Assembly (NCBI GenBank): GCA_007118695.1
Contig: SKRC01000050.1
Coordinates: 1-39,691 of the forward strand
Direction: 5' to 3'
DNA from: Balneolaceae bacterium
GTDB lineage: Bacteria > Bacteroidota > Rhodothermia > Balneolales > Balneolaceae
DNA: 39,691 nt
Shown here piece after piece: positions 18,497 to 24,957 of the stretch. The translations under genes and the position numbers were made by a program. A model generated the notes under the pieces. It did no database searches. It was given only the letters and a program-made list of their open reading frames with translations, and was not told where the DNA came from. Every line of letters starts with the position of its first letter. Within the stretch, counting starts at the first letter, position 1.

Positions 18497-19477
18497 TCAA
18501 TGATTTAAACCATCTTTTTTCAAAACAACAGATCCTGAAGCTGTGGATAGTTGCAATGGAATAGAGCCATCTCCAACCCGCCCGCTTGCCGTTGAGCTTC
18601 TTACCACACCATCAAAGGGCTGGAAATGTACAAGGTCAATGCTTGCTCCCCTGGCATCCAACTGATACCCTGTTTTACCGGGCAGGGTAAGTTCGATATT
18701 TCCACTTGCCGACTCTACATGAATACCATAGGATACGTCTGTAAAACTGGCATTTACATTACCGGATACTGTTGCACATACAAGTGTTCCGTTTACTCCT
18801 CGCGCCGATATATTACCGGACACTGTTCTAGCCCGAATCTCGCCTTTGCTTTGTTCAATATTCACATTTCCTACTATGGTGCGGATATTAAACTGGCCAC
18901 TTGATTCCGTAATGCCAATTCCGCCGCCGGATGAATTAGCCTGTACCTCACCTTCAATGTTCCGCAGCATTATATTACCTGCATTGGTGTGGACGATATT
19001 CCTCCCCTTCACCCCTTTAAGCAATATATTGCCATTCATGGATCGCAGGTTTGATGTCAGGTCTTTTGGCGTATGCACAACAAAAGTGAAAGTTATATTA
19101 TCACCCACCCATGCCCCCTCACTCCGTTTTTTCTGAACACTTGCATTGATCTGATCTCCCCGTTGCATCATCACGATTCTGTAATTGTCAATATTTGCCC
19201 GGCCTGACCAAAGTGAATACCCCCTTCTAATATAAAGTTCTACCAATACATGGTCGATACTCGGGTCATGGACGACTTCAATGTCTCCGGATACGGTGAA
19301 TACCGTCAGATTTGGAGCACCGTCAACATAAAACTTCTTGCGTTCATGAGGCTCCTGGGTAAAATTTTCACTCTCGGTTGGATCCGTATGGAAAGCCGGA
19401 TCAATCACCTGGAAATTTTCAGCATTCCCAAAAGGTTGCATCAGGAAAAACAGAGTAATAATACTGAAGAGCGTCAT
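18497..19477 (-). CDS. Secreted DUF4097-like beta-repeat protein
   Basis: The 326-residue product has a signal peptide (LFSIITLFFLMQPFGNA) and then short repeating beta strands with the pattern SGNI, TVSGNV, SASGNIEL, TASGRV and TASGSVVL. This pattern is typical of the DUF4097/DUF2807-like families, which are predicted right-handed beta-helices acting outside the cytoplasm. No catalytic motif is seen. It lies 57 bp after the HD gene and 4 bp before the 7TMR/PP2C gene. The tight coupling suggests that it works with the receptor, perhaps at the cell surface, but this is inference. Confidence 0.75.
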   Translation of the reverse strand: MTLFSIITLFFLMQPFGNAENFQVIDPAFHTDPTESENFTQEPHERKKFYVDGAPNLTVFTVSGDIEVVHDPSIDHVLVELYIRRGYSLWSGRANIDNYRIVMMQRGDQINASVQKKRSEGAWVGDNITFTFVVHTPKDLTSNLRSMNGNILLKGVKGRNIVHTNAGNIMLRNIEGEVQANSSGGGIGITESSGQFNIRTIVGNVNIEQSKGEIRARTVSGNISARGVNGTLVCATVSGNVNASFTDVSYGIHVESASGNIELTLPGKTGYQLDARGASIDLVHFQPFDGVVRSSTASGRVGDGSIPLQLSTASGSVVLKKDGLNH

Positions 19478-19534
19478 TCACATACGGGCTCGTTATTGGT
19501 TTCAGCCATTCTACGAAACCGGCAATCAATAGTT

Positions 19535-20083
19535 TCAGCCTGGTCTATTCCTGAAAACAGAGATTAAAAATAAGATATGGTCATTCAATTCCTTGTCTAT
19601 TAATTCAGCACCTTTTCGGATATCCCCCCGCGGTACATTTTCCGCAAACTTTTTGTCTTTCAATTTTTTGGTAACCGATTTCACTTTCATATCAGAAAAG
19701 CCATTGGGACGCATCAGTGAAACGGCATGCATAAATCCGGAAATCTCATCACAAGCAAACAGGTATCGTTCTATTTCGCTTTGGGGGTATTTGCCGGTTC
19801 TCTCCGGTGCGTGGGCTTTTACTGCCTCGATCACTTCGGAGGGATACCCATTTTGCGGCAGGATCTCTTCCACAGCTACCTCCGGATGGCGGTCTGGGAA
19901 TTTTTCCCAGTCCAGATCATGTAAAAGCCCTGCAGCCCACCACATTTCAGACTCTTTCCCGGATTTTTCAAGCTCTCCGGCGTATGCCTCCATGGCTTCT
20001 GCAACCATTCGGCAATGGTGGCGCAGGTTTTCATTTTCAATATACGTTTCGAGTAGTTGTTCTGATGCGGCCCTGTCAATCAT
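19535..20083 (-). CDS. HD-domain phosphohydrolase-like protein
   Basis: The 182-residue soluble protein carries an HD domain: an early His pair (RHHCRM, residues 22-23), the HD dyad in LLHDLDW (His55-Asp56), a further His in DRHPEVA, and Asp in FACDEISGF. Such proteins hydrolyse phosphate esters, often of nucleotides, with bound metal ions; the substrate cannot be told. It starts 8 bp after the TM2 gene and is followed 57 bp later by the DUF4097-like gene. It looks complete, and I saw no second domain. Confidence 0.85.
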   Translation of the reverse strand: MIDRAASEQLLETYIENENLRHHCRMVAEAMEAYAGELEKSGKESEMWWAAGLLHDLDWEKFPDRHPEVAVEEILPQNGYPSEVIEAVKAHAPERTGKYPQSEIERYLFACDEISGFMHAVSLMRPNGFSDMKVKSVTKKLKDKKFAENVPRGDIRKGAELIDKELNDHILFLISVFRNRPG

Positions 20084-20091
20084 AGGTTTGT

Positions 20092-20436
20092 CTAATCCAA
20101 TAATTGTAATATTTCTCGTGCAATTTCACGGTTATACTCAAATGAGAGGCTTTTGTAATTGATCGTATCTACAATGGTTCCAATAAGGCAAAGCCCTGCA
20201 GTAAATATATAAAGAAACCCCATGCCGATATGTCCAATAAAAATCCGGTGAATACCAGCTACGCCAAAAAAACCGATACATGCCATTGCCAATATAATAA
20301 TCGGGTCCTTTCTCCTGGCTCTGTAAATATTGCTGAAGGTACGGGCTGAATCTTCATCCATCGGTTCCAATAATTTTTGTATATAAATTGCTTCATCTCC
20401 CTCGAGTTCAGGAAGGTATTCAAAAAGGCTAGCCAT
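20092..20436 (-). CDS. TM2 domain-containing membrane protein
   Basis: From the ATG at 20436 the product has 114 residues. An N-terminal hydrophilic part of about 45 residues precedes two membrane segments with the TM2 signature GFFGVAGIHRIFIGHIGMGF and a turn leading to GTIVDTI. The function of TM2 proteins is unknown. A longer reading from 20493 would overlap the upstream DUF2752 gene, so I prefer the shorter start 13 bp after that gene's stop. TM2 and DUF2752 genes are often neighbours in Bacteroidota, which supports the call. The HD gene follows after 8 bp. Confidence 0.85.
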   Translation of the reverse strand: MASLFEYLPELEGDEAIYIQKLLEPMDEDSARTFSNIYRARRKDPIIILAMACIGFFGVAGIHRIFIGHIGMGFLYIFTAGLCLIGTIVDTINYKSLSFEYNREIAREILQLLD

Positions 20437-20449
20437 AGATTGCAGTATT

Positions 20450-20740
20450 TTATTTTGGATACGGAATTCTGTTGTAAAGGATATAAAAAACACGTCCGGA
20501 TATTATTGGAATGGCAAAAAAACCGGCCGGATGTATAGCCCAGGCCTCCATCCACATACCTCTGAAGATAAATGATATGGACCGGCCTAACCCTTCGCCA
20601 GGACAAAATATACCGAACGCATCAAGCAGGCAGAAAGATGGAGCCGATAGATTAGGATTCATCAGGCCCAGCAACACCAATCCCCCGGAAAGTACCATCC
20701 ATTCAAGGTGTAGTGATAAAAAATTACGTGTTACGGCCAT
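20450..20740 (-). CDS. DUF2752-family small membrane protein
   Basis: The 96-residue protein has two or three membrane segments and the DUF2752 core LLDAFGIFCPGEGLGRS. In most family members this core reads CPGCGLTRS; here the second Cys is Glu, so the usual CxxC-type pair is missing. The family has no established function. It is the first of six minus-strand genes running down to 14751. Its start lies in the same short divergent region as the TonB-dependent receptor. Confidence 0.75.
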   Translation of the reverse strand: MAVTRNFLSLHLEWMVLSGGLVLLGLMNPNLSAPSFCLLDAFGIFCPGEGLGRSISFIFRGMWMEAWAIHPAGFFAIPIISGRVFYILYNRIPYPK

Positions 20741-20754
20741 TGAGTTTTGTAGTG

Positions 20755-20784
20755 CAAATATTGTTTAGATGATTACTGACCAAA
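20755..20784 (-). promoter_or_regulatory. Possible promoter of the minus-strand six-gene run
   Basis: On the minus strand TTTG (20784-20781) and AATATTTG (20762-20755) are separated by 18 nt. The second box matches seven of eight TAnnTTTG positions and the spacer is one short of the usual 19-21, so this is only a candidate. The leader to the DUF2752 ATG would be very short. Confidence 0.3.
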
Positions 20785-20788
20785 TCAA

Positions 20789-20796
20789 TATATTTG
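20789..20796 (+). promoter_or_regulatory. TATATTTG -7 box of the TonB-dependent receptor gene
   Basis: TATATTTG fits TAnnTTTG exactly, but no good TTTG box lies 19-21 nt upstream. A start site near 20803 would exclude the ATG at 20769 and favour 20817 or 20844 as the receptor's start codon. Confidence 0.35.
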
Positions 20797-20816
20797 GCAA
20801 CCTAAGAGTACGTAAA

Positions 20817-22901
20817 ATGAAACTAAAAGTTTACTGCAGAAAAATGAAATATTTAACAGTCCGGGAACTGATAAAAAAAGTCACTTTTTTCCTATTAATA
20901 ACCGGGCTTTTTATTACAGGCATATCCGGCAATCTATTCGCTCAGGATACAAATGATACGCTTTCGGTAGTGCTTGAAGAGGTTAAAATTGAAGCCACCC
21001 ACTCCTCCATCACTCTGGACAAGGCATCTATTTCAGTAACAACTTTGAGCAGATCTCTGGATGATATAACGGCACGCAGAGCGTCAACCATGGATGAATT
21101 AACCTTTACACTGCCCGGCATCTGGATCAGCAACCGCGAAAATCATGCCCTTGGAGAGCGGATGACCATCAGAGGCATGGGATGGCGTTCCCAGTTTGGC
21201 GTAAGAGGGATCCAGGTGATTTTGGATGATATACCGCTTACAGTCGCTGACGGCCAAACGATTATGAACATGGTTGATCCTGCCATGATACAATCCATGG
21301 AGTTGCTCAGAGGTCCATCAGCAACGTTTTGGGGAAATAGTAGCGGTGGCGTGCTTTTTATGAGAACCCGCCCGCCTGCTGATTCTCCGAATTTTATGTT
21401 CCGCAGTTATGCCGGCTCCTACAACACCATGAAGCACGAAGCACGCTGGCACGACCAGATTGGAGGAGTCCGCTGGAATGCTTATGGATCCTATTACGAT
21501 ACCGACGGGTTCAGGGATCACAGTGCAGCCCAGTTGATACGCGGAGGTATATCAGCTGGTTTTGATATCGATGAACATTCAAATTTTGAGGCCAGAGTTG
21601 CCTATTCAGGTATGCCAAAAGCGGAGCATCCGGGTTCACTACCGGCGGATAGTGCCAGAATTAAACCCTCCATGGCCTGGCCTACTTTTTCCGATAGCAA
21701 TGCTGGTAAAGAATTTCATCAATTGATGGCTTCCGGAAACTTCCACCGTAGTTTTGAATCGGGTCATCTTAGAGTCTCATCCCACGGTACCTATAGGGAT
21801 TTAATCAATCCCCTCCCCTTCGGGTATATCACCGTCAGCCGACTGGCCGGTGGCACAAGGTCAACATATGATATTGAAACCCTGCCTTTTCAGTTACAAA
21901 TCGGTGGAGAAATCAAATGGCAACGTGATGAAAGGGATCAAACAGATGTGGTCGATGGTGAACCTGTAGGTGAGGTTGTAACCGACCAGCTTGACCGGGT
22001 TAATAACCAGGCCTTGTTTGGAAAAGCTGTCTTTGATTTTGATCCCGTCTCATTGAGCTTCGGTCTAAGAGGAGACAGAATGGTGTTTTCCACTGATGAT
22101 TATATCGAGGATGAAAAAGGAAGTCGCACTTTTACTACTCTCAATCCCAGTATCGGAATTAACTACAGTTTGAATAATGCCAGGTTGTTTGCAAATTTCA
22201 GCACCTCATTTGAATCACCCACAACGACTGAATTCAAAAATCGACCCGGAGGAGGAACCGGATTCAATCCTGAATTGAACCCTGAACGAGCAATGGGTCT
22301 GGAAACCGGTATCAGAGGTTTCTTGCATAGCCTGAATCTGGATTATGATATTTCACTGTTCGGTTCATTGGTAACAGATCAAATCGTACAGGAAAGCATT
22401 GTTGATGGCGAAGCTGTGTTCAGTAATGGTGGTAACGCTGAACATTACGGTATCGAGACACATTTCAGGTTACAGCCCGCCAACCGGGTTTCCCTGGAAT
22501 TAATGTACACATGGCTGAATGCAAGGTTCGCTGGTGGTGAATTTGATTTTGAAGATGAATACGAAGGAAACAGGCTTCCTGGTGTTGCACCTCACAGATT
22601 CGGTTCCACATTGGCAGTTCAAATCGGCAACCATCATCTCAGTACCGATGTCGAATGGATTGGAGAGTATTACGCAGATAGTGAGAATACAGCAATCAAC
22701 GACTCCTATATACTGGTTAACGGACGCTGGATGTTCCAGGGATTCAATTTCGATGGATGGAGAATAAGGCCCTTTTTCTCCATTCATAACATTTTCGATA
22801 TTAGATATAATACCTCTGTTGCCATAAACGCTTTTGGAGGTCGCTATTTTGAGCCCGGCAGCGGCAGAAATTTCCAGGGAGGACTCAGCATCCAGTTCTG
22901 A
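20817..22901 (+). CDS. TonB-dependent outer-membrane receptor
   Basis: TonB-dependent receptors import siderophores, cobalamin, sugars or other scarce substrates across the outer membrane using energy from TonB-ExbBD. After a signal peptide (FFLLITGLFITGISGNLFAQ) comes the plug domain, with EEVKIEATHSS and the conserved VILDDIPLTVADGQT and IQSMELLRGPSATFWGNSSG. A barrel of about 550 residues follows, ending in GRNFQGGLSIQF with a terminal Phe. The length of roughly 694 residues and the lack of an N-terminal carboxypeptidase-like domain place it nearer to siderophore/metal receptors than to SusC. No SusD-like or ABC genes are adjacent, so the substrate is unknown. I chose the ATG at 20817; 20844 is also possible, and 20769 lies upstream of the likely transcription start. 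Confidence 0.92.
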   Translation: MKLKVYCRKMKYLTVRELIKKVTFFLLITGLFITGISGNLFAQDTNDTLSVVLEEVKIEATHSSITLDKASISVTTLSRSLDDITARRASTMDELTFTLPGIWISNRENHALGERMTIRGMGWRSQFGVRGIQVILDDIPLTVADGQTIMNMVDPAMIQSMELLRGPSATFWGNSSGGVLFMRTRPPADSPNFMFRSYAGSYNTMKHEARWHDQIGGVRWNAYGSYYDTDGFRDHSAAQLIRGGISAGFDIDEHSNFEARVAYSGMPKAEHPGSLPADSARIKPSMAWPTFSDSNAGKEFHQLMASGNFHRSFESGHLRVSSHGTYRDLINPLPFGYITVSRLAGGTRSTYDIETLPFQLQIGGEIKWQRDERDQTDVVDGEPVGEVVTDQLDRVNNQALFGKAVFDFDPVSLSFGLRGDRMVFSTDDYIEDEKGSRTFTTLNPSIGINYSLNNARLFANFSTSFESPTTTEFKNRPGGGTGFNPELNPERAMGLETGIRGFLHSLNLDYDISLFGSLVTDQIVQESIVDGEAVFSNGGNAEHYGIETHFRLQPANRVSLELMYTWLNARFAGGEFDFEDEYEGNRLPGVAPHRFGSTLAVQIGNHHLSTDVEWIGEYYADSENTAINDSYILVNGRWMFQGFNFDGWRIRPFFSIHNIFDIRYNTSVAINAFGGRYFEPGSGRNFQGGLSIQF

Positions 22902-23072
22902 TGCTTCCATGAAGTATAATTATAGATCCCAACTATCACGGATCCAATAGATTACAAGGTTTAATGAAACATAATTATATGTGAATAGATCCCGGCAATC
23001 TTTCTCTGAATGTTACGGTTGATCAAATTTATAGCAACTATTTCATTTTGATTTTTTTAAAAGATTGCTAAA

Positions 23073-23304
23073 ATGGATTCAAGAAACTATTTTCAGCCCA
23101 TCACTTCAATCATTTCTATCACAGAAGATTGGTGTGGTGAGATAAATGTGAATTAAAGTTAATTTTTATTATGAGTGAAGAACGTGAAGTTGGTACCGTG
23201 AAATGGTTTCACAACGGTAAAGGTTATGGATTTATCACCCGGGATGGTGGTGAAGACGTATTCGTGCACTATTCGGAAATACAATCCGATGGATTCAAGA
23301 AACT
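23073..23304 (+). repeat. 16-bp direct repeat shared by the cold-shock gene and its leader
   Basis: ATGGATTCAAGAAACT occurs at 23073-23088, about 90 bp upstream of the cold-shock gene, and at 23289-23304 inside it, where it encodes part of DGFKKL. The flanking bases do not match. Confidence 0.8.
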
Positions 23305-23386
23305 GATTGAAGGTCAGAAAGTGGAATTTACAGTTGAAGAGGGAGACAAAGGTCTTCATGCTACAGAAGTAATTACTCTACAGTAA
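23171..23386 (+). CDS. Cold-shock domain protein
   Basis: The 71-residue product is a single cold-shock domain that binds single-stranded RNA or DNA and acts as an RNA chaperone. [15 protein letters not shown] contains the RNP1 motif (KGYGFI), and VFVHYSEI contains RNP2. Length matches the CspA family. A leader of up to 270 nt with no gene separates it from the TonB receptor gene, as is common for csp genes with regulated leaders. A strong terminator follows 19 bp after the stop. Confidence 0.95.
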   Translation: MSEEREVGTVKWFHNGKGYGFITRDGGEDVFVHYSEIQSDGFKKLIEGQKVEFTVEEGDKGLHATEVITLQ

Positions 23387-23404
23387 GAATCCGTACTTAA
23401 ATTT

Positions 23405-23433
23405 AAAGCACCGTCGTTGGCGGTGCTTTTTTT
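23405..23433 (+). terminator. Strong rho-independent terminator after the cold-shock gene
   Basis: AAAGCACCG (23405-23413) pairs perfectly with CGGTGCTTT (23421-23429) over a 7-nt loop, and the run of T continues to 23433. It ends only about 10 bp before the next start codon. Confidence 0.9.
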
Positions 23434-23442
23434 ATTTTACAA

Positions 23443-23769
23443 ATGAATAAAAAAAATTCAGGCATAAAGGATATTCTTGTAGACTTGACTGTTACTGTTG
23501 CAATCCTGGCAGCAGTTGTTCTTGATTATCAGTGGCTTGCTTATCTTGTGATCGGATATACAGGATTCATTTTGGCCATCAGGGTATTGCTTTTGATGAG
23601 TGAGCAGCTGCAGGCTATTACCGCGAAAAGTAAATCGATTCTGCCGAACTGGATATATCATCTGCTATATGGAATGAATGTGGCTGCATTAACCATTTTC
23701 AGTTGGTATATTACCGCTGCAGCCTGGGTGGTGATTTGGGGAGTATCGGCCTACAGCACCCAGAAATGA
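23443..23769 (+). CDS. Small membrane protein of unknown function
   Basis: I do not recognise this 108-residue protein. It has three hydrophobic segments, approximately residues 13-28, 31-51 and 70-102, separated by a short polar loop (SEQLQAITAKSKS), and no signal peptide or catalytic motif. The ATG begins about 10 bp after the cold-shock terminator, leaving no room for a promoter between them. It must depend on read-through or on a promoter inside the cold-shock gene. A repeat and hairpin cluster follows it. Confidence 0.6.
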   Translation: MNKKNSGIKDILVDLTVTVAILAAVVLDYQWLAYLVIGYTGFILAIRVLLLMSEQLQAITAKSKSILPNWIYHLLYGMNVAALTIFSWYITAAAWVVIWGVSAYSTQK

Positions 23770-23791
23770 AATAGTACTGTAAGTGGATTAG

Positions 23792-23834
23792 CCCGAATTT
23801 TTCACCAAGAAATTTTTTCCTCAGCAAGTCGAAG
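23792..23834 (+). repeat. Dispersed repeat copy lacking its middle part
   Basis: The left part (CCGAATTTTTCACCAAG) and right part (AAATTTTTTCCTCAGCAAG, then TCGAAG) match the element at 26180-26243. The middle 21 or so bases (CTCATTTTTTGTACGCGAAGC) are missing. Confidence 0.6.
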
Positions 23835-23868
23835 CTTAAATACTTGTGAGCTTTGAGTGTAGCGATCC

Positions 23869-23991
23869 CCCCGACGGCGGTCGGGGCTTATTTTTAGGAC
23901 TCCGATGAACTGTCGGAGCTCATCTTTCCCTCCCCGACGGCGGTTGGGGCTTAGTTTTTGTACCCCGACAGCGGTCGGGGCTTAGTTTTTT
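23869..23991 (+). repeat. Array of four hairpins with terminator-like tails
   Basis: Hairpin 1 is CCCCGAC/GTCGGGG (23869-23886), followed by CTTATTTTT. Hairpin 2 is CTCCGA/TCGGAG (23900-23918), followed by CTCATCTTT. Hairpin 3 is CCCCGAC/GTTGGGG with a G-U pair (23932-23949), followed by CTTAGTTTTT. Hairpin 4 is CCCCGAC/GTCGGGG (23963-23980), followed by CTTAGTTTTTT. Three share both the stem and a 4-nt loop. They lie downstream of the small membrane protein gene and could end its transcript, but the number and similarity suggest an amplified repeat. Confidence 0.8.
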
Positions 23992-24015
23992 GTACGCGTA
24001 GCGAAAGGCGAAGGT
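23986..24015 (+). repeat. Second partial copy of the dispersed repeat
   Basis: TTTTTTGTACGCGTAGCGAA (23986-24005) followed by AGGCGAAGGT matches the central and right parts of the element at 26201-26245, with an internal deletion. Its T run overlaps the tail of hairpin 4. Confidence 0.6.
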
Positions 24016-24062
24016 GTTTTGGGTTGAATCATAATTAATGTGCATGCTGACTCCATAATTGC

Positions 24063-24674
24063 ATGAAAAATATTTTAATCCTTTTAATACTGTGTTTGTA
24101 TTCTGCTCCACTCTTTGGGAACACTGCAAGCACGTCAGACAGCGATACGAACGATAAAAAGGTCTCCATTGATGTCTGGACCGCTTATTCCCCGCAATCA
24201 TCGTCATTCTTTGCAAAAATGCAAAATACCCGGCTCTCCATGCTTGGGATCGGTATAAGACACAGCAATTTTGAAATCAGCGATCAGAGCCTGCTAATTA
24301 CTTCTGAAATAACTCTATTCGGCAGAACCAGCTACCCGGTTAATGGCGTAGACGGACCCAAAGTTCAACGATCCGGTATAGGGCTCGTTCCTCTTCGTGT
24401 AACAGTCCCTTTTACAGGCCGGTCGGAATTCAATTACCCATTTTTCGATACCGGTTTTGGTTTTTTGCTATTTGAAAAACAATTTCCTAATAATAAAGGA
24501 ACTTTACTCAATGTAACGATCGATGCCAGCATAGGATACAATTTCAGAATTTCTGACAACAGCAGCTTAGCCATTGGGTACCGGTTCCATCATTTATCGA
24601 ACGCTGGAACCGGTAACGTCAATCCGGGAATTGATTCCAATATGTTCGTATTCAGTTTGCGATCCTTTATGTAA
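24063..24674 (+). CDS. PagL-like lipid A 3-O-deacylase (acyloxyacyl hydrolase family)
   Basis: The 203-residue product has a signal peptide (ILILLILCLYSAPLFGN) and then short aromatic beta strands that suggest a small outer-membrane barrel. YRFHHLSNAGTGNVNPGIDS near the C-terminus matches the PagL active-site region. By spacing, His177 and Ser179 correspond to PagL His126 and Ser128, and Asp191 takes the place of Glu140. PagL removes the 3-O-linked acyl chain of lipid A, changing envelope stiffness and immune recognition. Activity here is inferred from the motif. A repeat and hairpin cluster lies upstream, and a repeat-rich surface protein gene follows after 283 bp in which I saw nothing recognisable. 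Confidence 0.75.
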   Translation: MKNILILLILCLYSAPLFGNTASTSDSDTNDKKVSIDVWTAYSPQSSSFFAKMQNTRLSMLGIGIRHSNFEISDQSLLITSEITLFGRTSYPVNGVDGPKVQRSGIGLVPLRVTVPFTGRSEFNYPFFDTGFGFLLFEKQFPNNKGTLLNVTIDASIGYNFRISDNSSLAIGYRFHHLSNAGTGNVNPGIDSNMFVFSLRSFM

Positions 24675-24957
24675 GCTAAAAAACGCCCCCTTTTTACCAG
24701 GTTCATTACCTTGCCTGAAAAGCTAATATTGGGAAACCTGAACTCATAGTAAATTATCACGAGGTTTTTAATGTTGAGTATACTCATACCCTTGGCAATC
24801 GTTCAGGGGCGGGTCTAATGTTCCATCTACAAAATTCAGGTTAAACTGCATCGTCGCGGCTGTCAGTGCAGCCTGTCTATCCGGGCTGCATTCCCTGAAT
24901 ACCCGGAGCCGGGATTTATTTTACCTGCTAACAATCTGACTACCATCATTTGATTTT

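Noticed and set aside
20769-20816. Upstream ATG of the TonB receptor
   Set aside because: A good -7 box lies at 20789-20796, downstream of this ATG, and the extra residues precede the signal peptide.
23869-23991. Possible CRISPR array
   Set aside because: The units are short palindromes with T-rich tails and unequal spacing (31-63 bp), with no constant repeat of CRISPR length and no cas genes.
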